Source: Tamaricihabitans halophyticus (GTDB lineage: Bacteria > Actinomycetota > Actinomycetes > Mycobacteriales > Pseudonocardiaceae). From it: a stretch of DNA of 64,000 nucleotides. The DNA lies in contig NZ_SLXQ01000014.1 of assembly GCF_004340875.1 (NCBI RefSeq), positions 1-64,000 on the forward strand. The letters are read 5' to 3'. The notes beneath the pieces were generated by a model. That model was not told the DNA's origin, made no database searches, and saw only the letters and a program-made list of their open reading frames with translations. Below are positions 1 to 10,524 of this stretch, piece after piece (positions within the stretch are counted from its first letter, which is position 1; each line of letters starts with the position of its first letter). Both the position numbers and the translations under genes were made by a program.

Positions 1-45
1 CCGGGCACCGGCAACCCCGGCACGGGCAACCCGGGCACCGGCAAC
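1..45 (+). repeat. Three tandem 15-nt repeats coding PGTGN
   Basis: Three adjacent 15-nt units differ only at silent positions and each encodes Pro-Gly-Thr-Gly-Asn. They lie inside the Gly-rich tail of the first gene and may continue upstream of the window. This is a coding low-complexity repeat, not a CRISPR. Confidence 0.8.
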
Positions 46-687
46 TCGCCCGGCTACAGCGGCTTCAGCGGGAACACCCCAGGCAGCTCACCAGGCAACC
101 CCGGCATCGGCACCACACCGGGCAGCGACAGCCCGGGCAGCACGGTGCCGGGCAGCACCACCCCAGCCGGCTACGCCCCGCCCGGCAGCCCTGGCTACAA
201 CCCGGCCGCGAGCGCAAATCCTGGCGCGGGCAGCGGGCCAGGCGGTATCGGCTTCGGGCCGGTTGGCGGCGGGACCGGCTTCGGCGGCGGAGCCGGCGGT
301 AGCAGCACCGGAAGTGGTATCGGCACAGGCGCTGGCAGCGGACTCGGCGGCGGAGGCCGACTTGGCGGCGGCACCGGCGCTGGTGCCGGTGCGGGTGGTT
401 CAGCCGGCAGTGGCGCGGGTGCCGGACAGCCTGGCGCGGGCGCACGCACCGGTGCAGGCCCGCTCGGTGCCGGTGGTGCCGGCGCGGCCGGCAGCGGTGG
501 CCTCGCAGCCGGTGGACCAGCTGGCGGACGCGCCGGCGGCATGCCGATGGCCGGCGGCATGGGTGGCGGCCGCGGCCAGGGCGGCGAGGATGAGGAGCAC
601 CAGCGCGCGTCCTTCCTGGTCGAGCCGGACGCCGAAGGCGTATTCGGCACCGACCAGCTGACCGCGCCGCCGGTCATCGGCGAGTGA
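1..687 (+). CDS. PPE-like secreted protein, Gly/Ala/Pro-rich C-terminal part (5' end outside window)
   Basis: The frame is open from the first base and stops with TGA at 685-687, so about 228 C-terminal residues are visible. Nearly all of it is Gly/Ala/Pro/Ser low-complexity sequence, with PGTGN repeats at the start. It ends in an acidic segment (DEEHQRASFLVEPD) and the terminal motif APPVIGE. From memory, this kind of ending is found on PPE-domain proteins linked to type VII secretion in Pseudonocardiaceae. The PPE domain itself would be upstream, so the family call is inference. The stop overlaps the next start as GTGA, which suggests coupling to the chorismate mutase region. Confidence 0.6.
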   Translation, partial: PGTGNPGTGNPGTGNSPGYSGFSGNTPGSSPGNPGIGTTPGSDSPGSTVPGSTTPAGYAPPGSPGYNPAASANPGAGSGPGGIGFGPVGGGTGFGGGAGGSSTGSGIGTGAGSGLGGGGRLGGGTGAGAGAGGSAGSGAGAGQPGAGARTGAGPLGAGGAGAAGSGGLAAGGPAGGRAGGMPMAGGMGGGRGQGGEDEEHQRASFLVEPDAEGVFGTDQLTAPPVIGE

Positions 688-890
688 CCGGCGAGGTCCC
701 GCGGATCGGGGCGCACAATTTCCAGCACACTCCGCCCCGCATCGTTGGCCGGGCGATCCACACACTCGGGGCGCGCGCGGCACTCGCGGTCGCCGCGATA
801 CTGGCGCTGACCGCGCCGCTCACGCCCGGAGCGGCTGCTTCCCCCGCGACCCACCCCGACGCTGCGTCCACTGCTCGTGGTGGCCAGTGA
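684..890 (+). CDS. Signal-peptide fragment, probably the 5' part of a frameshifted secreted chorismate mutase
   Basis: GTG at 684 overlaps the preceding TGA. The 68-residue product has basic residues followed by a hydrophobic stretch (ALAVAAILALTAPLTPG) and Ala-rich residues suited to signal peptidase cleavage, then ends at 890 without any domain. The next frame, from 877, encodes a mature chorismate mutase without a signal peptide. The two frames would join if one base were removed between about 840 and 877, for example from the run of five C at 841-845. It is best read as the leader of the next gene, split by a real or sequencing frameshift. Confidence 0.55.
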   Translation: MTGEVPRIGAHNFQHTPPRIVGRAIHTLGARAALAVAAILALTAPLTPGAAASPATHPDAASTARGGQ

Positions 891-1365
891 ACGGCTCGCC
901 ACCGCGGATATCGTCGCGGCCGCGAAATGGGGTACCGGGCAGCCCATCGAGGATCCGGAACGGGAAGCGCAGGTGTTGGACACCGTGCGGCAACAAGCCG
1001 TCGAACGCGGTATCGAGCCCGATGCGGCGGTGGCGATTTTCCGCGACCAGATCGAGGCGAACAAACTCGTCCAGCGCTACCTACACCACGGCTGGACAGC
1101 CAATCCCGCGCAACGGCCGACCGAACGGCCGGACCTCGATGAGATCCGGCCGGTGATCGATCGCCTGAACGGTGAGCTGCTCAACGAGATCCGCGCTACT
1201 GCCGGAATCCGCGGACAGCCGTCCTGCCGGCCGCGCCTGATGATCGCGCTGCGCCAGGTAAGCCCAGAACCGGACACGACCGAACCGGGCGGCGCGAACG
1301 AGGCCCGCCACACCGGTATCCACCGGGCCGGGCTGATCCGCGCCGCCCCGTCGCTCTGCGACTAG
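877..1365 (+). CDS. Secreted chorismate mutase domain (AroQ gamma type), 5' end frameshifted
   Basis: It should convert chorismate to prephenate. From memory the sequence resembles the exported AroQ-gamma enzyme of Mycobacterium tuberculosis (Rv1885c). SERLATADIVAAAKW, PIEDPEREAQVLD and FRDQIEANKLVQ match its helices, and the likely substrate-binding residues R6, K17, R29 and E60 of this frame are present. Cysteines near the middle and end (PSC, SLCD) fit the disulfide of the secreted form. GTG 877 is only the first start available in this frame; an in-frame stop lies at 808-810. The natural N terminus is probably the signal peptide encoded from 684. The last 45 residues look divergent before IHRAGLIRAAPSLCD. 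Confidence 0.75.
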   Translation: MVASERLATADIVAAAKWGTGQPIEDPEREAQVLDTVRQQAVERGIEPDAAVAIFRDQIEANKLVQRYLHHGWTANPAQRPTERPDLDEIRPVIDRLNGELLNEIRATAGIRGQPSCRPRLMIALRQVSPEPDTTEPGGANEARHTGIHRAGLIRAAPSLCD

Positions 1366-1384
1366 CGATCCGGGTCGGTCGCGG

Positions 1385-1828
1385 TCAGATGCGAAAGCCC
1401 AGGGCCCGCAGCTGCTCGCGGCCATCCTCGGTGATCTTCTCCGGACCCCACGGCGGCATCCAGACCCAGTTGATCCGGTAGTCATCGACAACGCCACCAC
1501 CGGGTCCGCTGGTCAGCGCCATCTTTGTCTGATCTTCGATCACGTCGGTGAGCGGGCAGGCCGCCGAGGTCAACGTCATATCGATGGTGGCCGTGTTGTC
1601 CGACTCCACCCGGATGTCGTACACCAAGCCGAGATCGACCACGTTGATGCCGAGTTCGGGGTCGACGACATCACGCATCGCCTCTTCCACGTCCTCGACC
1701 GCGGTCGCCGCCCCGGACCCGGCCGGCGGCTCCGGCAGGCTGGCCGCGCCGCGCGGTTCCGAGTCCTCCTGGGCCGGAGCGTGCTGATCCACACCCGGTT
1801 GACTGTCCACACCAGAATCAGCGGTCAT
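1385..1828 (-). CDS. sufT: SufT-type Fe-S assembly factor (MIP18/DUF59 family)
   Basis: This 147-residue protein has a disordered acidic/Pro-rich N terminus (about residues 1-45) followed by a DUF59 domain. The motif EEAMRDVVDPELGINVVDLG and the family cysteine in TSAACPLTD are visible. MIP18-like proteins help maturation or delivery of Fe-S clusters. The start chosen is ATG 1828, which overlaps the sufU stop as ATGA; an in-frame start at 1897 would lie inside sufU. It is the last gene of the suf operon. Confidence 0.88.
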   Translation of the reverse strand: MTADSGVDSQPGVDQHAPAQEDSEPRGAASLPEPPAGSGAATAVEDVEEAMRDVVDPELGINVVDLGLVYDIRVESDNTATIDMTLTSAACPLTDVIEDQTKMALTSGPGGGVVDDYRINWVWMPPWGPEKITEDGREQLRALGFRI

Positions 1829-2273
1829 CGGGTTTCCACTCCTTGGTCCGTTTTCACCACGGCGTCCTTGAAGGCCATCCAACCGAGCAGCGCGCACTTC
1901 ACCCTGGCCGGATACTTCGCCACACCGGCGAAGGCAATGCCGTCTTCCAGCACCTCTTCATCCGGCTCCACTTTGCCGCGCCCCTGCATCAGCTCCACGA
2001 ACGCGTCCATGGTCTTGGTGGCATCCGCCAGGGTGTGCCCCACGACGAGATCCGTCAACACCGAGGTGGAAGCCTGGCTGATCGAGCAGCCCTGCCCCTC
2101 ATAGGACACGTCCTGCACGGTGTCGCCGTCCAGTCGCACCCGCAGCGTGACCTCGTCCCCGCAGGTGGGATTGACCTGAAAGGATTCCCCATCGAACGGC
2201 TCCCGCAAGCCACGCCGGTGCGGATTCTTGTAGTGGTCCAGGATGATCTCCTGGTACATGCTTTCCAGCTGCA

Positions 2274-2274
<1 letters not shown>
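1825..2274 (-). CDS. sufU: SufU Fe-S assembly / sulfur-transfer protein
   Basis: SufU is the zinc-dependent partner that accepts persulfide sulfur from SufS in Gram-positive bacteria. The 149-residue product has MYQEIILDHYKNPHRRG at its N terminus and the three conserved Cys in NPTCGDEV, GQGCSISQAS and ARVKCALLGW. It also has the long insertion after the second Cys that separates SufU from IscU (KVEPDEEVL region). ATG 2274 overlaps the sufS stop (ATGA), and its own stop overlaps the sufT start. Confidence 0.95.
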
Positions 2275-4395
<2,121 letters not shown>

Positions 4396-4431
4396 GATCT
4401 CTCTTGACGTCTTTTCGCTCGTGGGTGGTGG

Positions 4432-5619
4432 TCAGGCGCCGACGGCTTCGAGTTCGGCCTCGATCGCCGCCTCCAGCCGCTCCCGCACCTCGGGAACATC
4501 GATCTTCATCAGAATCTCGTGGAAGAAGCCGCGTACGACGAGACGACGGGCCTGCTCCTCGACGATCCCGCGGGACTGCAGGTAGAACAACTGCTCGTCG
4601 TCGAACCTTCCGGTGGCGCTCGCGTGCCCAGCGCCCTCGATCTCCCCGGTCTCGATCTCCAGGTTCGGCACCGAGTCGGCGCGCGCCCCCTCGGTCAGCA
4701 CCAGGTTCCGGTTCAGCTCGTAGGTGTCGGTCGCCTCCGCGGCCGCGCGGATCAGCACATCGCCAATCCACACGCTGTGCGCGCTGCTCCCCTGCAGTGC
4801 ACCCTTGTACATCACGTTGGACTTGCAGTTGGCCACGGCGTGATCGACGAACAGCCGGTGTTCCTGGTGCTGGCCGGCGTCGGCGAAGTACAGGCCGAGC
4901 AACTCCACGTCGCCGCCCTTGTCCCCGAAGGTCGCGGTCGGCGAGATCCGCACCAGATCGCCGCCGAGGGTGACCACGGTGTGCTTCAGGGTGGCGTCCC
5001 TGCCCAGCTTCAGATGCTGCTCGGAGACGTGCACGGCGTCATCCGCCCAGTCCTGCACGGCGACCACGGTAAGCTTGGCCGAATCGCCAACCACGAACTC
5101 CACGTTGTCCGCGTAGGTCCCGGAGCCCTGGTGGTCCAGCACCACGACCGCTTCGGCGAACTGTTCGAGCCGGACCTGGAGATGCCCGTAGGCCGTGTTG
5201 CCCACCCCGGGGCCGGTCAGCCGGAGCACGTTCGGCCCCGAGGTCTTCGTCTCCTTCGGCACCGTGAGCACGGTCGCCGTGGTGAACGAGGAGTACGCCT
5301 GCGCGGCGATCCGGTCGCTGGGCACGCCAGCGACACCGAGCCGGGAATCCTCCCTGCCCACGGTCTCCACCACGGCCTCGGGCGCGACCTCGGTCTCGAC
5401 CTTGACCTCGCCCTTGGCTACCGCGGAGCCGTCGTGCAACCCGCGCAGCCGCTTCATCGGCGTGAAGCGCCAGTTCTCTTCCCGACCGCCGGGTACCTCG
5501 AAGGCCTCGACGTCGTAGGAGGTGAACCGTTCGGCCCGGGAGGTCGCCGGACCGGTGAGCGTATCCCCGGCGCCCTCCCGCATCGCGGAGGCGACGTTAT
5601 TGTCTTCCGTCACCGTCAT
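4432..5619 (-). CDS. sufD: SufD subunit of the SufBCD scaffold
   Basis: SufD pairs with SufB and SufC to build Fe-S clusters. The 395-residue protein has EENWRFTPMKRLRGL near the N terminus, a beta-helix core, and the C-terminal block GRFDDEQLFYLQSRGI followed by EEQARRLVVRGFFHEI, which SufB and SufD share. The start is one base after the sufB stop, so the two are probably translated together. Confidence 0.95.
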   Translation of the reverse strand: MTVTEDNNVASAMREGAGDTLTGPATSRAERFTSYDVEAFEVPGGREENWRFTPMKRLRGLHDGSAVAKGEVKVETEVAPEAVVETVGREDSRLGVAGVPSDRIAAQAYSSFTTATVLTVPKETKTSGPNVLRLTGPGVGNTAYGHLQVRLEQFAEAVVVLDHQGSGTYADNVEFVVGDSAKLTVVAVQDWADDAVHVSEQHLKLGRDATLKHTVVTLGGDLVRISPTATFGDKGGDVELLGLYFADAGQHQEHRLFVDHAVANCKSNVMYKGALQGSSAHSVWIGDVLIRAAAEATDTYELNRNLVLTEGARADSVPNLEIETGEIEGAGHASATGRFDDEQLFYLQSRGIVEEQARRLVVRGFFHEILMKIDVPEVRERLEAAIEAELEAVGA

Positions 5620-5620
5620 G

Positions 5621-7081
5621 TCAGCCGACGGCTCCTTCCATCTGCAGTTCGATCAGTCGGTTGAGCTCGAGCGCGTACTCCATCGGCAGCTCCCGGGCGA
5701 TCGGCTCGACGAAGCCGCGCACCACCATGGCCATCGCTTCTTCCTCGGTCAGACCGCGCGACATCAGGTAGAAGAGCTGATCCTCGCTCACCTTGGACAC
5801 CGTGGCCTCGTGGCCCATGGACACCTCGTCATTGCGGATGTCCACGTACGGGTAGGTGTCCGACCGGGAGATCGTGTCCACCAGCAAGGCGTCACAGACC
5901 ACGCTGGAACGCGAGTGATGCGCCCGTTTCGCTACCTTGACCAGCCCGCGATACGAGGTGCGGCCACCGCCCCGTGCCACCGACTTCGACACGATCGTGC
6001 TCGAGGTGTGCGGCGCGAGGTGTTCCATCTTGGCGCCCGCGTCCTGGTGCTGCCCCTCGCCGGCGAAGGCCACCGAAAGCACCTCGCCCTTGGCGTGCTC
6101 GCCCATCAGGAAGACCGAGGGGTACTTCATGGTCACCTTCGAGCCGATGTTTCCGTCGACCCACTCCATCGTCGCGCCCTCTTCCGCCTTGGCGCGCTTG
6201 GTGACCAGGTTGTAGACGTTGTTCGACCAGTTCTGGATCGTGGTGTAGCGGCAGCGGGCGCCCTTTTTCACCACGATCTCCACGACCGCCGAGTGCAGCG
6301 AGTCGGACTGGTAGATCGGCGCGGTGCAGCCTTCGACGTAGTGGACGTAGGCGTCCTCGTCCACGATGATCAGCGTCCGCTCGAACTGGCCCATGTTCTC
6401 CGTGTTGATCCGGAAGTAGGCCTGCAGCGGGATGTCGACGTGCACGCCCTTCGGCACGTAGATAAACGAGCCGCCGGACCAGACCGAGGTGTTCAGCGCG
6501 GAGAACTTGTTGTCACCCGCGGGAATCACCGAGCCGAAGTACTCTTCGAACAGCTCGGGGTGCTCCCGGAGACCGGTGTCGGTGTCCAGGAAGATCACGC
6601 CCTGGGCCTCCAGGTCCTCGCGGATCTGGTGGTACACGACCTCCGACTCATACTGCGCGGCGACCCCGGCGACGAGGCGCTGCTTTTCCGCCTCAGGGAT
6701 ACCGAGCTTGTCGTAGGTGTTCTTGATGTCCTCCGGCAGGTCCTCCCACGAGGCGGCCTGCCGCTCGGTGGAACGCACGAAGTACTTGATGTTGTCGAAG
6801 TCGATGCCCGAGAGGTCCGCGCCCCAGTTCGGCATGGGTTTGCGCGCGAACAGCTTCAGCGCTTTGAGTCGAGCTTCGAGCATCCACTCTGGCTCGTCCT
6901 TTTTCGCCGAGATGTCCCGGACAACGTCCTCGTTCAGGCCTCGGCGCGCGCTCGCGCCCGCCACGTCCGCGTCGGCCCAGCCATACTCGTAGCGACCGAG
7001 ACTCGCGATGGTCTCGTCCTGCGTCAGTTGCTGGGTACCGGTGGACGTGGTGGGTGTGCGCTGCTCTGCAGCGGCAGTCAT
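5621..7081 (-). CDS. sufB: SufB scaffold subunit
   Basis: The 486-residue core scaffold protein matches the usual SufB length. Segments typical of the family are [50 protein letters not shown] (conserved Cys) and the C-terminal [20 protein letters not shown]. No intein is present, although mycobacterial SufB proteins often carry one. ATG 7081 overlaps the sufR stop (ATGA), so repression of sufR should extend to the scaffold genes. Confidence 0.97.
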   Translation of the reverse strand: MTAAAEQRTPTTSTGTQQLTQDETIASLGRYEYGWADADVAGASARRGLNEDVVRDISAKKDEPEWMLEARLKALKLFARKPMPNWGADLSGIDFDNIKYFVRSTERQAASWEDLPEDIKNTYDKLGIPEAEKQRLVAGVAAQYESEVVYHQIREDLEAQGVIFLDTDTGLREHPELFEEYFGSVIPAGDNKFSALNTSVWSGGSFIYVPKGVHVDIPLQAYFRINTENMGQFERTLIIVDEDAYVHYVEGCTAPIYQSDSLHSAVVEIVVKKGARCRYTTIQNWSNNVYNLVTKRAKAEEGATMEWVDGNIGSKVTMKYPSVFLMGEHAKGEVLSVAFAGEGQHQDAGAKMEHLAPHTSSTIVSKSVARGGGRTSYRGLVKVAKRAHHSRSSVVCDALLVDTISRSDTYPYVDIRNDEVSMGHEATVSKVSEDQLFYLMSRGLTEEEAMAMVVRGFVEPIARELPMEYALELNRLIELQMEGAVG

Positions 7082-7806
7082 GCGGGCTTCCCTCCATCCA
7101 GGGTTGGTGCGTTCTTACCCGCGGGTAATTGCACGGGTACGTGGGTGGTGCATGCGGCATCGCCGTTCGCGATCGTCGCCAGACGCTGCACGTGCGTACC
7201 GAGCAGGTCGGCGAACACCGCCGTTTCGGCCTCACACAACTCGGGGAACTCGGCAGCCACATGGGCCACCGGGCAGTGGTGTTGACACAGCTGCTCACCA
7301 CTACCGAGATGTTGCGTCGAGGCAGCGTAACCCTCACTGGTCAGCGCGGCCGCGAGCGAGGCCGCCCTTGCGGACGGTTCCCGCTCGGCCAGCACCGCGG
7401 AGCGGTGCCGCTCCACCAGTGTCGCCATGCGGCGTTCGGCGAACTCCCGCACGGCTTGTGCCCCGCCGTTCTCCGCGAGAAAGCGCAGCGCGGCGACGGC
7501 GAGATCGTCGTAGGCATGTCCAAAGCGAGCCCTGCCCGCCTCGGTGAGCAGGAACAACTTGGCCGGACGGCCGCGTCCTCGAGCACCCCGACGCGGAGCC
7601 TCCCGCGCGGCTGCCTCGCCATCGGCGACCAGTCCGTCCAGATGCCTACGCACGGCCGTCGGACTGAGGCACAACTCCTCAGCCACCACGGCCGCGGTGA
7701 TCGGACCGTGTTCGAGCAGCAGGCGCGCGACGCTACGGCGAGTGCCACCGTCCGCCTGCTCGGCGGGCGAGGTCGCCGTATCGGCCGACTTCTCCGCTCC
7801 GGTCAT
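7078..7806 (-). CDS. sufR: SufR-type Fe-S-sensing repressor of the suf operon
   Basis: This 242-residue DNA-binding regulator has a winged helix (about residues 22-92, with [20 protein letters not shown] as recognition region) and a C-terminal sensor domain. The likely cluster ligands are C174, C178 and C191 in [20 protein letters not shown] and the following residue; C219 is a further candidate. SufR proteins bind DNA when the cluster is intact and release it when it is lost. ATG 7806 is preceded directly by an inverted repeat over the promoter. It is the first gene of the operon. The frame extends to 8088, but that part overlaps the divergent mptB. Confidence 0.92.
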   Translation of the reverse strand: MTGAEKSADTATSPAEQADGGTRRSVARLLLEHGPITAAVVAEELCLSPTAVRRHLDGLVADGEAAAREAPRRGARGRGRPAKLFLLTEAGRARFGHAYDDLAVAALRFLAENGGAQAVREFAERRMATLVERHRSAVLAEREPSARAASLAAALTSEGYAASTQHLGSGEQLCQHHCPVAHVAAEFPELCEAETAVFADLLGTHVQRLATIANGDAACTTHVPVQLPAGKNAPTLDGGKPA

Positions 7807-7809
7807 TTT

Positions 7810-7847
7810 CACAACATTATTGTGTCTTATTTCCGGGTAGCCGGCAA
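7810..7847 (-). promoter_or_regulatory. suf operon promoter with probable SufR operator
   Basis: On the minus strand, TTGCCG (7847-7842), a 17-nt spacer and CACAAT (7824-7819) form a plausible promoter. A perfect inverted repeat, CACAA (7810-7814) and TTGTG (7820-7824) around a 5-nt spacer, covers the -10 region and probable start site only 3 nt before the sufR ATG. The geometry suits autorepression by SufR. The repeat is seen directly; the operator role is inference. Confidence 0.6.
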
Positions 7848-7894
7848 AGTCACCCCTGCCGACGGTGACTGGAGTCACTGCGGGGCAGGGTCGA

Positions 7895-7900
7895 TAGGCT
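7895..7900 (+). promoter_or_regulatory. -10 hexamer of a leaderless mptB promoter
   Basis: TAGGCT lies 7 nt before the mptB GTG, so transcription would start at or next to the start codon. No Shine-Dalgarno sequence is visible. The -35 region is not clear. Confidence 0.45.
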
Positions 7901-7907
7901 GCCGAAC

Positions 7908-9521
7908 GTGACGGCGGGCAGAACGGTAGACGGTGGCGCGGTAACGCACGCGCCGCCACCCGCCGCGTCCGGCGAGCAGTACCAGCCCCTGGACGCGGGC
8001 GAGCGCCGGTCCCTGGAAGCGATCCGGCGGTTCGGCACGGTTGGCGCGCTGCTACTCGCGGTCGGCTCGCTCGGCGCCGGGGCGGCACCCGTCGTCAACC
8101 CGCTGCAGGGCTGGCCGGTGATCGGGCTGTTCGGCCGGCTCTCCACCGTCGCGCTTGCCTGTGCCTTCGCCGGTATCTGCATGATGATCATCGGCTGGCT
8201 GCTCCTCGGCCGGTTCGCCCGTCCCAAGGCGGCGCGGATCGTCAGCAGAGCACAGCTCGACCGCACGCTGCTGATGTGGATGCTGCCGCTGCTGGTGATT
8301 CCACCGTTGTTCAGCAGGGACGTGTACAGCTATCTCGCGCAGAGCGAGATCGTGTACCGCGGGCTCGACCCGTATATCCAGGGCCCCGCGAACGCACTCG
8401 GCGTGGAACACCCGCTGACCAGAGGCGTGTCGAATATCTGGCGCGATACGCCCGCGCCCTACGGCCCACTGTTCCTGATGTTCGGCAGCGGAATCAGCAG
8501 CCTGGTCGGCAACCAGGTCGTCACCGGGGTGATGCTGCAGCGCCTGTTCGCGCTCGCCGGGGTCGCGCTGATCGTGTGGGCACTGCCCCGGCTGGCCAAA
8601 CGCTTCGGCGTGCACCCGTCCACCGCACTGTGGCTCGGCGCGGCCAACCCGCTGGTGTTGTTCCACCTGATCGCCGGAGCGCACAACGAAGCCCTTGGTA
8701 TCGGGCTGATGATGGCCGGACTCGTGTTCGGTCTGCGGTGGCTGCCCAAACGACCGAGCGGGCAGCCACCGCCACCGACCCAGCGGCACGAGTTACTCGG
8801 CATCCTGCTTGGTTCGGTCGTACTCAGCCTCGCCGTGCTGGTGAAAGTGCAGGCGATCGTCGCGCTCGGGTTCTACGGCGTGATGCTGGCCAGACGCTGG
8901 GGCGGCGGCTACCGGCACCTGTTCCGGGCCGCCGCCATCCAGACCGTCGTGGTCACGATCACCGTGGTCGGCTTCTGCGTCGGCAGCGGGCTCGGCTTCG
9001 GTTGGATCGGCGCGCTGGATACCCCGGCGATGGTGCGCAGCTGGATGTCGCCGGTATCCCAGCTCGGCAACCTCGGCGGCGTTCTCGGCATGTGGTTCGA
9101 CCTCGGCGATCACCGCGTCGCGGTCACCTCGGTGATCTATGGGTTCGCCACCGTGCTCGCCGCGGTGATCACGCTGAAACTGCTGTGGGATGCCTTCCAC
9201 GGCAAACGCCACCCGGTGATCGCGCTGGGCGCGGCGCTCGGCGCCTTCCTGATCCTGCATCCCGCGCTGCAGCCCTGGTACCTGCTCTGGGCGGTGATCC
9301 CACTCGCCGCATCCGCCGGGGATTCCCGGTTCCGTAAACTCGCCACGCTCGTCAGCGCCGTACTCGCGGTGGTGTTGCCACCCACCGGTAGTACCTTCGA
9401 CGGCCGGTCCTTCGTCTTGACCCAGGGGTACCTCGGCGGGATCGTCGTCGTGCTCATCGCGCTCGTCGTGTTGCACCGGGTCTACCCGCTGACGCGTCGC
9501 CGCAGCGCCAGCGACCAGTGA
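7908..9521 (+). CDS. mptB: MptB-like alpha-1,6-mannosyltransferase (GT-C membrane enzyme)
   Basis: This 537-residue polytopic protein has about 12-13 hydrophobic segments. The GT-C signature is the acidic loop after the early membrane segments, PPLFSRDVYSYLAQSEIVYR. Further family blocks are APYGPLFLMFGSGI and HLIAGAHNEALGIGLMMAG. MptB-type enzymes use polyprenyl-phosphate mannose to start the mannan core of lipomannan/lipoarabinomannan. In mycobacteria, mptB also lies next to sufR, divergently, which supports the call. It starts at GTG 7908 without a ribosome site. Confidence 0.82.
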   Translation: MTAGRTVDGGAVTHAPPPAASGEQYQPLDAGERRSLEAIRRFGTVGALLLAVGSLGAGAAPVVNPLQGWPVIGLFGRLSTVALACAFAGICMMIIGWLLLGRFARPKAARIVSRAQLDRTLLMWMLPLLVIPPLFSRDVYSYLAQSEIVYRGLDPYIQGPANALGVEHPLTRGVSNIWRDTPAPYGPLFLMFGSGISSLVGNQVVTGVMLQRLFALAGVALIVWALPRLAKRFGVHPSTALWLGAANPLVLFHLIAGAHNEALGIGLMMAGLVFGLRWLPKRPSGQPPPPTQRHELLGILLGSVVLSLAVLVKVQAIVALGFYGVMLARRWGGGYRHLFRAAAIQTVVVTITVVGFCVGSGLGFGWIGALDTPAMVRSWMSPVSQLGNLGGVLGMWFDLGDHRVAVTSVIYGFATVLAAVITLKLLWDAFHGKRHPVIALGAALGAFLILHPALQPWYLLWAVIPLAASAGDSRFRKLATLVSAVLAVVLPPTGSTFDGRSFVLTQGYLGGIVVVLIALVVLHRVYPLTRRRSASDQ

Positions 9522-9571
9522 CGCTCGACAACCCAGCTGGCCCCTGACCGCTGCCGCCCGGCGGCTACACC

Positions 9572-9577
9572 TACGCT
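9572..9577 (+). promoter_or_regulatory. -10 hexamer of a probable leaderless ABC-gene promoter
   Basis: TACGCT lies 8 nt before GTG 9586, the start preferred here over the in-frame TTG at 9577 that the hexamer overlaps. There is no ribosome site. Confidence 0.35.
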
Positions 9578-9585
9578 TGACAGTC

Positions 9586-10524
9586 GTGAACGCGCCCGAG
9601 AACACTTCCGCGGTCGCGATCTCCGGTCTCGTCAAGCGTTACGGATCCACCACCGCAGTGGATGGGCTGGATCTGGAGATGCCACGCGGCCAGGTCCTGG
9701 CACTTCTCGGCCCGAACGGCGCGGGAAAGACCACCACCGTGGAGATCTGCGAAGGTTTCCGCCGTGCCGATGCCGGCACGGTCCGGGTGCTCGGGTGCGA
9801 TCCGGTTGGCCAGCACGCTTCGCTGCGCCCCCGGGTCGGCGTGATGCCGCAGGGCGGCGGCGCCTATCCCGCGGTGCGCGCGGGCGAAATGCTCCGGCTG
9901 GTCGCCGCTTGCGCGGCCGACCCGCTCGATCCGAACTGGCTACTCGAGGTACTGGGGCTGGAGCCCGCGCTGGGCACCCCGTACAAGCGACTGTCCGGCG
10001 GCCAACAGCAGCGTCTTTCGCTGGCCTGCGCGCTGGTCGGCAGGCCAGAGCTGGTGTTCCTGGACGAGCCGACGGCAGGGCTGGACACGCAGTCCCGCCG
10101 GCTGGTCTGGGAGTTGCTTGGCGCGCTGCGGCGAGACGGCGTCAGCGTGCTGCTCACCACGCATCTGATCGACGAAGCGGAGGCGCTCGCCGACCAGGTG
10201 GTGATCGTCGACCACGGCAAGGTGGTCACCAGAGGTAGCCCGGCCGAGCTCACCGCCGACGCCAACGCCAGCCAGCAGCTCCGCTTCCGGGCGCAGGCCG
10301 GCCTGAACGTGCAGTTGCTCACCGACGCGCTACCCGAGGGCTGCGTCGTATTGGAAGGCGATCCGGGCGCGTACGTGGTGCGCGGGCGAGTGGACCCACA
10401 GGTGGTGTCCACGGTCACCTCGTGGTGCGCGCAACAGGGAGTGCTCGCCGAGGAGCTGCGGGTCGGTAGGCGGGACCTCGAAGAGGTCTTCCTCGAGCTC
10501 ACCGGGCGGGAGCTGCGATCGTGA
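9586..10524 (+). CDS. ABC transporter ATP-binding protein
   Basis: This exporter-type ATPase subunit of about 312 residues has Walker A GPNGAGKTT, a Q-loop region, the signature LSGGQQQRLSLACAL, Walker B LVFLDEPTAGLD, and the switch His in LLTTHLIDEAEALAD. It resembles the DrrA/CcmA group. The substrate is not evident. It overlaps the permease start (GTGA), so the two form one transporter. The order mptB - ATPase - permease - ctaA is, from memory, that of Rv1459c-Rv1456c, so the pair is conserved in Actinobacteria. Confidence 0.9.
   Translation: MNAPENTSAVAISGLVKRYGSTTAVDGLDLEMPRGQVLALLGPNGAGKTTTVEICEGFRRADAGTVRVLGCDPVGQHASLRPRVGVMPQGGGAYPAVRAGEMLRLVAACAADPLDPNWLLEVLGLEPALGTPYKRLSGGQQQRLSLACALVGRPELVFLDEPTAGLDTQSRRLVWELLGALRRDGVSVLLTTHLIDEAEALADQVVIVDHGKVVTRGSPAELTADANASQQLRFRAQAGLNVQLLTDALPEGCVVLEGDPGAYVVRGRVDPQVVSTVTSWCAQQGVLAEELRVGRRDLEEVFLELTGRELRS

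Noticed and set aside
1-45. Short direct repeats that might suggest a CRISPR array
   Set aside because: The units are contiguous, without spacers, and encode PGTGN in an open Gly-rich frame.
195-1064. Long open frame on the minus strand opposite the Gly-rich gene
   Set aside because: It is Pro/Ala/Arg low-complexity sequence, a mirror of the GC-rich coding strand, and covers the chorismate mutase on the opposite strand.
7078-8088. Longer sufR start at 8088
   Set aside because: The extension overlaps the mptB start and the operator; ATG 7806 begins the normal N terminus.
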